Shown: positions 1-6,812 of the stretch, one piece after another
Numbering within the stretch: the first letter of the stretch is position 1
Layout of the letters: each line of letters begins with the position of its first letter
DNA from: JBCCZC01 sp039188505
Lineage (GTDB): Bacteria; Pseudomonadota; Gammaproteobacteria; Xanthomonadales; SZUA-38
DNA: 15,708 bases
Direction: 5' to 3'
NCBI GenBank assembly: GCA_039188505.1
Contig: JBCCZC010000093.1
Span: forward strand, 1-15,708
Translations under genes and position numbers: made by a program
The notes under the pieces: generated by a model
Told to the model about the DNA's origin: nothing
Seen by the model: only the letters and a program-made list of their open reading frames with translations
Databases searched by the model: none

Positions 1-184
1 CAGCGAGGACGGTGACGTCGTCGTGGAGAATGACGGCGTCCAGATGCTTGTCGACCCCATGAGCTTCCAGTACCTCATCGGCGCCGAGGTTGATTACACC
101 GAAAGTCTCCAAGGCGCCCAGTTCGTGATCCGCAATCCGAACGCCGCGACCACCTGCGGCTGCGGGTCCTCCTTCTCGATCTGA
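1..184 (+). CDS. erpA: ErpA-type iron-sulfur cluster carrier, 3' end only
   Basis: This is the last 60 codons of an A-type Fe-S carrier; the 5' end lies before the window, and the frame begins at base 2. The family binds a [2Fe-2S] or [4Fe-4S] cluster in the cytoplasm and passes it to apo-enzymes of respiration and isoprenoid synthesis. The visible part includes VDPMSFQYL, a VDYTESLQG segment and the C-terminal NPNA-TTCGCGSSFSI tail. The two cysteines of CGC are two of the three conserved cluster ligands; the third would lie upstream of the window. The DPMS and DYTE-L-G wording is closer to E. coli ErpA than to IscA or SufA. The stop is TGA at 182-184, and nudC starts five bases later, so they probably share a transcript. 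Family certain; ErpA rather than another A-type carrier is likely. Confidence 0.9.
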   Translation, partial: SEDGDVVVENDGVQMLVDPMSFQYLIGAEVDYTESLQGAQFVIRNPNAATTCGCGSSFSI

Positions 185-189
185 CCGCC

Positions 190-1137
190 GTGGCGCCGCG
201 CCGCTACTTCACATCGCCGGAGCTCGATCGGGCGGCTGCGGTTCGCAGCGAGCCGGAGGTCCTGGAACGGCACCTCGCGGACCGCTCGAGCCGGGGGCTC
301 GTCCTCTGCGGCGGCCGCGTGGGCCTCGTCACCGGCGATCCCGACCGCGCGCTCGGCTGGCTCTCGACCGGTGTGCTCGCTGGTCTCGCGGAGCCGGTGT
401 TCCTCGGCATGGCCGGGGCATCGGCGCGCTTCTCCTTCAGCGTCAGCGAGGAAGACGGCGCGAGGCTCGCGAGCACCCACGGCCTCGAGTTCCGCAGCCT
501 CCGCAGCGTCGCCGCGCTCCTCGACACCGATAGCGCGGGCCTCGGTGCCTATGCCCAGGCGATGGATCTCTGGCAGCGCGCGCATCGCTTCTGCGGCAAG
601 TGCGGTGGCCGCAATCGTCCCGACCAGGCCGGCTTCCGGATGGTGTGCGAAGACTGCGGGAACCAGCAGTTTCCGCGCCTCGACCCCGCGATCATCGTGA
701 GCGTTGTGCACGGCGACAAGCTGCTGCTCGGACGTCAGCCCAGCTGGCCGAAGAACCGCTTCTCCGTGCTCGCCGGTTTCGTGGAGCCTGGCGAAACGCT
801 GGAATCAGCGGTTCGTCGCGAGGTGTTGGAAGAGTCCGGCGTTGTCGTCGGACACGTGGACTACTGCGGCTCCCAGCCTTGGCCGTTCCCCGCATCGCTG
901 ATGGTGGGCTTTCGGGCAACGGCGCTCGACCCGAAGATCGAACGGGGAGACGAGCTCGAGGAGGTCCGCTGGTTCGCCCCCGCTGAGGCCCTCGAAGCGA
1001 TGGCAGCCGGCACGCTGCGCCTGCCCCCGGCGCTCAGCATCTCGCGTTTTCTCGCGGACCAGTGGCTCGATGAAGTCTGCGACGCTGACCCAGCCCTGGC
1101 CAAGGAACGGTCAGCCCTGGACGAGGTGGTCTGGTGA
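190..1137 (+). CDS. nudC: NADH pyrophosphatase NudC (Nudix hydrolase)
   Basis: The 315-aa protein cleaves NADH (and in E. coli removes NAD caps from RNA 5' ends) to give NMN(H) and AMP in the cytoplasm. Residues 1-125 form the variable N-terminal domain. A four-cysteine zinc ribbon lies at C135, C138, C153 and C156. A complete Nudix box covers residues 196-218, with G196, E202, the REVLEE core at 210-215 and G217. The subfamily signature SQPWPFP follows at 228-234 and separates NudC from other Nudix enzymes. Length is normal for the longer NudC proteins, though E. coli NudC is somewhat shorter. The GTG start at 190 lacks a clear Shine-Dalgarno sequence and lies five bases after the erpA stop, so reinitiation after erpA is plausible. 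The stop overlaps the next gene by four bases (GTGA). Confidence 0.93.
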   Translation: MAPRRYFTSPELDRAAAVRSEPEVLERHLADRSSRGLVLCGGRVGLVTGDPDRALGWLSTGVLAGLAEPVFLGMAGASARFSFSVSEEDGARLASTHGLEFRSLRSVAALLDTDSAGLGAYAQAMDLWQRAHRFCGKCGGRNRPDQAGFRMVCEDCGNQQFPRLDPAIIVSVVHGDKLLLGRQPSWPKNRFSVLAGFVEPGETLESAVRREVLEESGVVVGHVDYCGSQPWPFPASLMVGFRATALDPKIERGDELEEVRWFAPAEALEAMAAGTLRLPPALSISRFLADQWLDEVCDADPALAKERSALDEVVW

Positions 1138-2012
1138 CCCTCCTGATCGTCGCCATCGTGTTCCTGATCGTGCACTATCTGCGGCCGAGCTGGCCGCGAC
1201 TGCGGCAGGGGCTCTACGATGCGTTCTTCCGGACGAGCCATGCGCTGCTGGCACGGGTGGGGCTCGAAGGTGCCGCGGGATTCGTGCTCCTTGTCGCGAT
1301 CGTCGTTGCGGCTGTCGCCTGGCTGCAGGTCGAGCTGGCGCAGCTGGCGGTGACCTGGCCCTGGTTCCTCTTCTCGCTGGCGGCCCTGCTCCTCGCCTGG
1401 GGCGGTCGCGACCTCGACGACGACGTCGAGACGTTTCTCGAGGCCACCTCCGACCAGGATGCCCGCGCGGCGGCTGCCGTGCTGCTGCACTCCTACGAGC
1501 CATCGACGCCGGGCCCGGAGCAGGTCATCCGCGGGGTCTTCTATCAGGCCCTGGTCCGCTGGTTCGGTGTTCTCTTCTGGTTCATGGTCTTCGGCGCCGC
1601 CGGGGCGGTCGCGTTCCGCCTGCCGCACGCATTGCTGTCGAGCGCCTGGCTGCGCGAACGCTCGGCACCGGACCAGTTCCGACTGCTCCGGCGCCTGACC
1701 CGGGCGATCGACTACCCGCCGGCGCTGCTCAGCGTGCTCGCGCTGGCGCTCATCGGCAACTTCGATGCCGTCGCCGGCGCCTGGCGCGCCCACCGGGAGG
1801 AGCGTGGGCGCCGGATCGTTCTCGATCCGGAGCTGTTGCCGTATATCGGCCTGCGGCTCGTCGGTGCTTCGGGCCCCGCGGACGAGGCGTTCGAGGATGC
1901 CTATGCCGGCTCGAGAGCCCCGGTCGCGGCCGCGATGAGCCTGCTCTGGCGGGCCCTGATCGCCTGGCTGACGGTCATCGCTCTGCTCATCATCGCGGGG
2001 CTTGCGAGCTGA
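1134..2012 (+). CDS. ampE: AmpE-like inner-membrane protein
   Basis: A 292-aa polytopic membrane protein of the AmpE (CbiB/CobD-related) family. AmpE is classically linked to AmpD and beta-lactamase induction, but its molecular role is poorly defined. Hydrophobic segments lie at about residues 2-15, 45-66, 74-90, 142-163, 192-210 and 270-291. The family-like stretch VFYQALVRWFGVLFWF (135-150) is followed by GAAGAV, and by a PPALLSVLALALIGNFDAV segment near 195-213 that resembles the AmpE core before its cytoplasmic loop. The GTG start at 1134 overlaps the nudC stop by four bases, which indicates translational coupling. No ampD is visible here; in many gammaproteobacteria ampE follows ampD. 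I am confident of the family but not of a role in beta-lactam response. Confidence 0.8.
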   Translation: MTLLIVAIVFLIVHYLRPSWPRLRQGLYDAFFRTSHALLARVGLEGAAGFVLLVAIVVAAVAWLQVELAQLAVTWPWFLFSLAALLLAWGGRDLDDDVETFLEATSDQDARAAAAVLLHSYEPSTPGPEQVIRGVFYQALVRWFGVLFWFMVFGAAGAVAFRLPHALLSSAWLRERSAPDQFRLLRRLTRAIDYPPALLSVLALALIGNFDAVAGAWRAHREERGRRIVLDPELLPYIGLRLVGASGPADEAFEDAYAGSRAPVAAAMSLLWRALIAWLTVIALLIIAGLAS

Positions 2013-2026
2013 GTCTCGTGCCCGCA

Positions 2027-2055
2027 TTGAATTCGTATGCAACAAGCGTTATGTT
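2027..2055 (+). promoter_or_regulatory. Candidate sigma-70 promoter of pckG
   Basis: A -35-like TTGAAT (2027-2032) and a -10-like TATGTT (2050-2055) are separated by 17 bp. The predicted start near 2062 would give a leader of about 40 nt before the pckG ATG at 2103. This is the only AT-enriched stretch in the gap between ampE and pckG. Prediction by eye only. Confidence 0.4.
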
Positions 2056-2057
2056 GC
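2039..2057. promoter_or_regulatory. 19-bp palindrome over the pckG -10 element
   Basis: GCAACA (2039-2044) and its exact reverse complement TGTTGC (2052-2057) flank a 7-bp centre. The right arm overlaps the candidate -10 hexamer, the position where a dimeric repressor would block RNA polymerase. The regulator is unknown. Confidence 0.4.
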
Positions 2058-2091
2058 CCGGCCTTTCTTTGCGTTGACGGCCGTACGCCAC

Positions 2092-2095
2092 GAGG
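2092..2095 (+). promoter_or_regulatory. Ribosome binding site that fixes the pckG start
   Basis: GAGG followed by seven bases and ATG at 2103. It supports starting pckG there rather than at the in-frame upstream ATG at 2037, which would run through the promoter and adds no family-like sequence. Confidence 0.7.
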
Positions 2096-2102
2096 TAATT
2101 AC

Positions 2103-3845
2103 ATGTCCACGAGCTGCCAGGTCCTCGGCGACTGGGTCGCCGAAGTCACTGCCCTCACGGAAGCGGATCGGGTCCACTGGTGCGACGGGTCCGACGCTGA
2201 AAACCAGGCCCTCCTCGACGCTATGCTGGCGGATGGAACGCTGGTAACGCTCAACGAGGGCACGCATCCCGACTGCTTTCTTCACCGCTCGGATCCGGAC
2301 GATGTCGCCCGGGTGGAGCATCTCACCTTCGTTTGTACGACGAGCGAGGCGGACGCGGGCCCGAACAACAACTGGATGGCCCCGGACGAGGCCCGAGCGA
2401 AGATGCTCGACCTGTTCCGCGGCTGCATGCGTGGGCGCACCCTTTATGTCGTGCCCTACTGCATGGGGCCCGTCGACTCTCCGCTGGCGCGCTGCGGCGT
2501 CGAAATCACCGACAGCCCTTACGTCGTGGCGAATATGCGCATGATGACCCGCATGGGCGCCGCGGCGCTTGCGCGCATCGAGCGGGAAGGGACCTTCGTC
2601 AAGGGGCTCCACTCGACCGGTGAACTCGATCCCGAGCGCCGTTTCATCATGCATTTCCCGGAAGACCTCACGATCATGAGCTACGGGTCCGGCTACGGCG
2701 GCAACGCGCTGCTGGGCAAGAAATGCCATGCGCTGCGAATCGCCAGCCACCAGGCTCGCCAGGAGGGCTGGCTTGCCGAGCACATGCTGGTCGTGGGCAT
2801 CGAGAATCCGGCCGGGGAGACGCACTACGTCGCCGCCGCGTTCCCGTCGGCCTGCGGCAAGACGAACCTCGCCATGCTGATTCCGCCGGCCGAGTTCGAG
2901 GGCTGGAAGGTCTGGACCGTGGGCGATGACATCTGCTGGATGCACGTCGGCGAGGACGGGCGCCTGTGGGCGATCAACCCGGAAGCCGGCTTCTTCGGCG
3001 TCGCACCCGGGACCGGCGCCGACACCAACCCCAACGCCCTCGCGATGCTCAACCAGAACGCGATCTTCACCAACGTCGCAACCACCGCGGACAACCAGCC
3101 GTGGTGGGAAGGCAAGGACCAAGAGGAGCCTGCGCTCGACTGGCGCGGCAACGACGTCACCCGCGGAAATGGACCGGCTGCGCACCCGAATGCGCGTTTC
3201 ACGGTGCCCATTGACCAGTGCCCCAGCTACTCGTCGATGGCCGAAGCGCCGGCGGGCGTGCCGATCTCCGCGATCATCTTCGGCGGTCGCCGGGAGAGCC
3301 TCGTGCCGCTGGTCTATGAAGCCAAGGACTGGGAGCACGGCGTCCTGGTGGGTGCCTCAATGGCTTCCGAAACCACCGCCGCGGCCACCGGGGCCGTCGG
3401 TATCGTGCGCCGCGATCCGATGGCCATGAAACCCTTCTGCGGCTACAACTTCGCCGACTACTGGTCGCACTGGCTCTCGTTCACCGGTCGCTCCGAGCGG
3501 CTGCCGAAGGTCTTCAACGTCAACTGGTTCCGCAAGGATACCGACGGTCGCTTCATGTGGCCTGGCTTCGGCGAAAACCTGCGCGTCCTCGAGTGGATCA
3601 TCGGTCGCTGCAAGGGCACTGCCGAGGCCGTCGAGACGCCGATCGGCTTCGTGCCGCCGGCGGACGGGATCACCCGTACCGGGATCGACGTCGACGACCA
3701 GACGCTCGACGACCTGCTCGCGGTGGACACGGACGCGTGGCACGCGGAGATGACCGCGATCGGTGAGTACCTCGACAGCTTCGGCGAGCGCGTCCCCGCT
3801 GCGCTGCGTTCGCGCCTCGCGTCGGTGCAGGGCGACCTTGCCTGA
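2103..3845 (+). CDS. pckG: Phosphoenolpyruvate carboxykinase, GTP-dependent
   Basis: The 580-aa cytoplasmic enzyme converts oxaloacetate plus GTP to phosphoenolpyruvate, GDP and CO2, the entry step of gluconeogenesis from TCA-cycle carbon. Family landmarks in order are GPNNNWM (86-92), the SYGSGYGGNALLGKKC segment (193-208), the kinase-1a P-loop SACGKTNLAM (249-258) with the hyperreactive cysteine C251 and K253, the metal-binding GDD at 274-276, the INPEAGFFGVAPGT stretch (291-304) and FGGRR with the later GASMASE lid region. P-loop cysteine and length both match the GTP-dependent class rather than the ATP-dependent PckA class. All expected active-site motifs are intact. A clear RBS precedes the ATG, and the upstream palindrome suggests repressor control. 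A deacetylase-like gene follows after 15 bp. Confidence 0.96.
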   Translation: MSTSCQVLGDWVAEVTALTEADRVHWCDGSDAENQALLDAMLADGTLVTLNEGTHPDCFLHRSDPDDVARVEHLTFVCTTSEADAGPNNNWMAPDEARAKMLDLFRGCMRGRTLYVVPYCMGPVDSPLARCGVEITDSPYVVANMRMMTRMGAAALARIEREGTFVKGLHSTGELDPERRFIMHFPEDLTIMSYGSGYGGNALLGKKCHALRIASHQARQEGWLAEHMLVVGIENPAGETHYVAAAFPSACGKTNLAMLIPPAEFEGWKVWTVGDDICWMHVGEDGRLWAINPEAGFFGVAPGTGADTNPNALAMLNQNAIFTNVATTADNQPWWEGKDQEEPALDWRGNDVTRGNGPAAHPNARFTVPIDQCPSYSSMAEAPAGVPISAIIFGGRRESLVPLVYEAKDWEHGVLVGASMASETTAAATGAVGIVRRDPMAMKPFCGYNFADYWSHWLSFTGRSERLPKVFNVNWFRKDTDGRFMWPGFGENLRVLEWIIGRCKGTAEAVETPIGFVPPADGITRTGIDVDDQTLDDLLAVDTDAWHAEMTAIGEYLDSFGERVPAALRSRLASVQGDLA

Positions 3846-3850
3846 GCGGA

Positions 3851-3875
3851 CGGCAGCCGCGTGACGCGGCTGCCG
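3851..3875 (+). promoter_or_regulatory. Perfect 10-bp hairpin enclosing the next gene's start codon
   Basis: CGGCAGCCGC (3851-3860) is followed by a 5-nt loop GTGAC (3861-3865) and the exact complement GCGGCTGCCG (3866-3875). The loop contains the GTG start of the downstream HDAC-fold gene. The stem is nearly all G/C and should be very stable in RNA. The 3' flank GGTCTTCT is only weakly T-rich, so this could be a poor intrinsic terminator for pckG, a translational gate, or both. Confidence 0.65.
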
Positions 3876-4787
3876 GTCTTCTACACGGACGAATTCGTCC
3901 TGCCGCTGCCCGACGGGCATCGGTTCCCCATGGACAAGTACCGCCGCCTGCGGGAGCGTCTCGCGGGCGGCCATCAGGCCGCGTCTCTCGAGTTCCGCGT
4001 GCCCGATCGCGCCAGCCGTCGGGCACTGGAACTGGCGCACGATCCAGCCTACGTGGATGCGGTCATCGACGGCACCCTTGACCCTCGGATCCAGCGCCGA
4101 ATCGGCTTCCCCTGGTCCGAGGCCATGGTGGAGCGCTCCCGGCGATCCGTCGGCGCGACGATGGCAGCGGCCGCAGCGGCCCTCGAACGGGGGATCGGTG
4201 TCAACCTCGCCGGCGGCACGCACCACGCCTTCTACGACTACGGCGGCGGTTTCTGCGTCTTCAACGACACCGTGGTGGCGGCGCGCTGGCTGCTCGACCG
4301 CGGGCTCGTCCGGCAGGTGCTCGTCGTCGACCTCGACGTCCACCAGGGCGACGGCACCGCGGCACTCTGCCACGAGGACAATCGGATCTTCACGCTCTCG
4401 GTCCACGGCGCGAAGAACTATCCGGCGCGCAAGCTACCGAGCGACCTCGACGTCGCGCTCCCCGATGAGGCCGACGATGACACGTACCTCGAAGCGATGC
4501 GCTCCGGCGTCCGGACAGCGTTGGACCGGGCCCGCCCCGATTTTGTCTTCTACCTCGCCGGTGCAGACCCCTATACCGAGGACCGCTATGGCCGCCTGGC
4601 CATGTCGAAGGCCGGCCTCGCCAAGCGGGACCGCTGGGTGCTCGAGACGCTCGCGGCCGCGGCACTGCCCACCGCCGTCGCCATGGCCGGGGGTTATGCG
4701 CCGGACGTCGACGACATCGTCGACATCCACGAGCGCACCGTGCTGACGGCGCTCGCAAGGGTGAGCGGCCACATTCCGGCAAGCTAA
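3861..4787 (+). CDS. Histone deacetylase-fold amidohydrolase
   Basis: A 308-aa member of the arginase/deacetylase superfamily, closest in appearance to the short class IV (HDAC11-like) bacterial group. These zinc enzymes remove acetyl groups from lysine, polyamines or other small amines; the substrate here cannot be told. Catalytic features are complete: the histidine pair H121-H122 in AGGTHHAF, the GGGFCVFND loop (128-136), zinc ligands D159 and H161 in DLDVHQGDG, the third ligand D236 in AGADPYTED, and the transition-state tyrosine Y279 in AGGY. The GTG start at 3861 is chosen because LPVFYTDEFVLPLP-GHRFPM directly after it is the usual family N terminus. No Shine-Dalgarno is present and the start lies in a hairpin loop 15 bp after the pckG stop, so translation probably depends on ribosomes finishing pckG. 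Confidence 0.88.
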   Translation: MTRLPVFYTDEFVLPLPDGHRFPMDKYRRLRERLAGGHQAASLEFRVPDRASRRALELAHDPAYVDAVIDGTLDPRIQRRIGFPWSEAMVERSRRSVGATMAAAAAALERGIGVNLAGGTHHAFYDYGGGFCVFNDTVVAARWLLDRGLVRQVLVVDLDVHQGDGTAALCHEDNRIFTLSVHGAKNYPARKLPSDLDVALPDEADDDTYLEAMRSGVRTALDRARPDFVFYLAGADPYTEDRYGRLAMSKAGLAKRDRWVLETLAAAALPTAVAMAGGYAPDVDDIVDIHERTVLTALARVSGHIPAS

Positions 4788-4813
4788 ACCTTTCGCGGGG
4801 AGTCCGCGTCTGA
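4786..4813 (+). promoter_or_regulatory. ECF-type promoter of the sigma factor gene
   Basis: AAACC (4786-4790) and CGTCTGA (4807-4813) are 16 bp apart, matching the general ECF pattern of an AAC-containing -35 and a CGTC -10. The -35 overlaps the stop codon of the deacetylase gene. A start about seven bases after the -10 falls at or next to the sigma-factor ATG (4820). The position suggests autoregulation. A small CGCGG/CCGCG inverted repeat (4794-4798 and 4804-4808) lies in the spacer. Confidence 0.5.
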
Positions 4814-4819
4814 CCTAAC

Positions 4820-5407
4820 ATGAGCGCGATGGCAGCCGCGATCCATAGCGACGAAAGCATCGACCGAACGGAACCGACGGAGGCGATGCTCGTCGAACGA
4901 GCGAAGGGTGGCGATCGGCGCAGCTTCGAGGCGCTCTATCGGAGCCACGCATCCCGCGTCTATGCCCTCTGCTGGCGCCTGTGCGCCGGCGACGAGGCCC
5001 TCGCCGCGGACATGGTGCAGGAGTCGTTCCTGCGAGCGTGGCAGAAGCTCGAGCTGTTTCGCGGCGACGCGGCCTTCGGTACCTGGCTGCATCGGCTGGT
5101 GGTCAATTTCGTGCTGAGCGAGAAGCGCAAGCAGATCCGACGGCGAGACCTCGAGCAGCCCCTCGACGAGGTGCAGGAGAACCGCCAGGCGGCGCCGCGG
5201 GCGCCGGCTGGCCTGGATCAGGATCTGGAGGCGGTCATCGCGCGGCTGCCGGAGCGTGCCAGGACGGTGCTGATCCTGCACGACGTGGAAGGTTATCAGC
5301 ACAACGAGATCGCGGCGCTGGCGGACATGGCCGTCGGCACCTCGAAGGCCCAGCTCCACCGGGCCCGGAAACTGCTGCGAGAGTGGTTGGGACATGAACG
5401 AAGCTGA
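4820..5407 (+). CDS. ECF RNA polymerase sigma factor (RpoE-like)
   Basis: A 195-aa ECF sigma factor that would direct RNA polymerase to a small stress regulon. Sigma region 2 spans about residues 24-106, with SFEALYRSHASRVYALC, the region 2.2 core DMVQESFLRAW (64-74) and TWLHRLVVNFVLSEKRK (88-104). Sigma region 4 spans about 135-190, with LPERARTVLILHDVEGY and the helix-turn-helix EIAALADMAVGTSKAQLHRA. There is no C-terminal sensor extension. Two in-frame ATGs occur, at 4820 and 4829, neither with a well-spaced Shine-Dalgarno; the GGGGAG at 4797-4802 is too far upstream. The gene overlaps the following candidate anti-sigma gene by 14 bp, the usual sigma/anti-sigma arrangement. Confidence 0.92.
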   Translation: MSAMAAAIHSDESIDRTEPTEAMLVERAKGGDRRSFEALYRSHASRVYALCWRLCAGDEALAADMVQESFLRAWQKLELFRGDAAFGTWLHRLVVNFVLSEKRKQIRRRDLEQPLDEVQENRQAAPRAPAGLDQDLEAVIARLPERARTVLILHDVEGYQHNEIAALADMAVGTSKAQLHRARKLLREWLGHERS

Positions 5408-5921
5408 ATTGAACGCAAGACTGGCGGCGCTGCCGCGGCGCATCGAGCCGCCCGCGGACCTGTGGCCGGGTATCGCGGCCGGCATGGACACGGTCGTCGA
5501 CCGTCGTCGTCCGGCGGGCGGGCTGGTGCGGCGCTTCGCCCTGGTCGCCACCGTCGCCCTGGCGACAGGTTTCACCCTGTGGATCGGGGCGGGCCTGGCG
5601 CCCGACGAGCTGCTTGAGGATGGCGTCCTGCCCCGGACGGGCCAGGTTTACGCCAACAACATCGAGCTCATCTACGCGGGGCCACTGCGGACCCTGGCCA
5701 GCGATCGACGGCCGGCGGCTCCGGTGCTTGATACCGGTGCGATCGAGCTCTCGCTGCGTACCCTCGAGGAAGCCGCGGACGAGATCCGAGCCGCCATCGA
5801 GGCGAACCCGGAAGCCGTGTACCTCGCCGAACTGCTCGAGAACACGCATCGACAGAGAATCAGAATGCTGCGGGATCTCGCGCTGCTCGGCGTCGACGAG
5901 CCCGCAGGAAGGAGAACGTGA
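5394..5921 (+). CDS. Single-pass membrane protein, candidate anti-sigma factor
   Basis: A 175-aa protein with a short cytoplasmic N terminus, one hydrophobic segment (about residues 47-67, after the positive RR at 46-47), and a roughly 108-residue outer part ending in a charged helical stretch LAELLENTHRQRIRMLRDLALL. It contains no cysteine, so it is not a zinc-binding (HxxxCxxC) anti-sigma factor. The N-terminal LAALPRRIEPPADLWPGI segment resembles short cysteine-free anti-sigma proteins paired with ECF factors. The role is inferred from the 14-bp overlap with the sigma gene, the topology and the gene order. Its stop TGA shares one base with the ATG of the next gene. It could instead be an accessory membrane protein of the same operon. 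Confidence 0.65.
   Translation: MNEAELNARLAALPRRIEPPADLWPGIAAGMDTVVDRRRPAGGLVRRFALVATVALATGFTLWIGAGLAPDELLEDGVLPRTGQVYANNIELIYAGPLRTLASDRRPAAPVLDTGAIELSLRTLEEAADEIRAAIEANPEAVYLAELLENTHRQRIRMLRDLALLGVDEPAGRRT
5906..5914 (+). promoter_or_regulatory. Strong ribosome binding site for the DUF4097 gene
   Basis: AGGAAGGAG lies six bases before the ATG at 5921. It decides between that ATG and an adjacent in-frame GTG at 5918 in favour of the ATG. Confidence 0.7.
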
Positions 5922-6796
5922 TGAAAGCCAAGATCACCGGTTGTCTGCTCGCCTGCCTGGTCGCCACTGGCGCCACGGCCGGGGAGTCCATCGATCGTCG
6001 CATGGACGCCGATGCAGACACGCTCATCAAGGTGTCCAACGTCAAGGGCGAGATCGTCATCGAAGGGTGGGACCGCGATGAGGTGCACCTCACCGGAGAG
6101 ATCGGCGAGGGTTCGCGCGATCTCGAGGTTAGCGCCTCCGATCGGCAGGTTCGCATCGAGGTGTCCATCCCACGCAATGCCCGGGCCGTCGAGGACACGA
6201 TCCTCTACCTGAGCATTCCGGCCGGCGCGAGCGTCGAGGCCGAGGGAGTCAGCGCCAGCATCGAGATCGAGGGCCTGGACAACCGAAGCATTTCGGCCCA
6301 GTCCGTCAGCGGCGACATCAGCGTCGAAGCGCGGACCCGGGCGCTGGAGGTCGAAGCCGTCAGCGGCGACATCGAGTTCGAAGGCCGGGCGACCGCGGCC
6401 GAGCTCACGACCGTCAGCGGCGATGTCGACGTCGAGGGCATCCGCGGGGCGCTGAGCGTCAACTCGGTGTCGGGCGAGATCCTGGTCCGTGGTGGGGAGC
6501 TGCGCAAGGGTCGCTTCGAGAGCGTCTCGGGTGATCTCGAGCTCTTCGCCCGGCTGGCCGACGACACCGACATCGTCGTCGAGAGCCTGAGCGGCGACGT
6601 CGACATCGAGCTGCCCGCGTCCCTGTCGGCACGCCTCGAGGCCGAAAGCTACTCGGGCAAGATTCGTAGCGATCGTGGCGAGGTCCGGAAGGCACGGCAC
6701 GGGTCGCAGCAGAGCCTCGACTTCACCATGGGTGACGGCGACGGCCGGATCCGGATCGAGAGCTTCTCGGGCGACGTCCGCATCGAAACCCGCTGA
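5921..6796 (+). CDS. Exported DUF4097-family beta-strand repeat protein
   Basis: A 291-aa protein with a Sec signal peptide (hydrophobic core about residues 7-17, likely cleavage after ATA at residue 20), so it is periplasmic or surface-associated. The mature part consists of a recurring SxSGD unit, seen at residues 130, 148, 166, 184 (SGE), 203, 224, 245 (SGK) and 283. The period is 18-21 residues, as in beta-helix or stacked-strand proteins annotated as DUF4097. A cysteine in LLAC occurs too early in the signal for a convincing lipobox. The ATG at 5921 overlaps the TGA of the anti-sigma gene and has a strong RBS. Its place as third gene of the sigma operon suggests a signal-sensing or cell-surface target of the same regulon. 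The biochemical function is unknown. Confidence 0.85.
   Translation: MKAKITGCLLACLVATGATAGESIDRRMDADADTLIKVSNVKGEIVIEGWDRDEVHLTGEIGEGSRDLEVSASDRQVRIEVSIPRNARAVEDTILYLSIPAGASVEAEGVSASIEIEGLDNRSISAQSVSGDISVEARTRALEVEAVSGDIEFEGRATAAELTTVSGDVDVEGIRGALSVNSVSGEILVRGGELRKGRFESVSGDLELFARLADDTDIVVESLSGDVDIELPASLSARLEAESYSGKIRSDRGEVRKARHGSQQSLDFTMGDGDGRIRIESFSGDVRIETR
6304..6427 (+). repeat. 54-bp period DNA repeat inside the DUF4097 gene
   Basis: CGTCAGCGGCGA recurs at 6304, 6358 and 6412, exactly 54 bp apart; the first two copies extend to CGTCAGCGGCGACATC. It encodes the VSGD strand unit. The conservation at DNA level points to recent internal duplication or gene conversion, or simply to constrained codons. 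Confidence 0.8.
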
Positions 6797-6812
6797 AGCG
6801 GAACCCAGCGAG

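Noticed and set aside
861..2045. 394-residue open frame antisense to nudC and the ampE-like gene
   Set aside because: Glu/Arg/Gln-rich shadow without a recognisable domain; both sense genes are well supported.
2037..2102. Upstream in-frame ATG for pckG, adding 22 residues
   Set aside because: It lies inside the predicted promoter and operator, has no RBS, and adds a segment unlike PEPCK N termini. ATG 2103 has a good RBS.
2049..3338. 429-residue open frame antisense to pckG
   Set aside because: Typical high-GC shadow frame with low-complexity Arg/His/Val-rich sequence, opposite a gene with complete PEPCK motifs.
5394..5921. Zinc-binding (ZAS) anti-sigma factor
   Set aside because: The protein has no cysteine, so the HxxxCxxC zinc motif is absent; only topology and context support an anti-sigma role.
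6797..6812. Bidirectional terminator between the convergent DUF4097 and NRDE genes
   Set aside because: Only 16 bp separate the stops, and I see no stem followed by a T-run on either strand.
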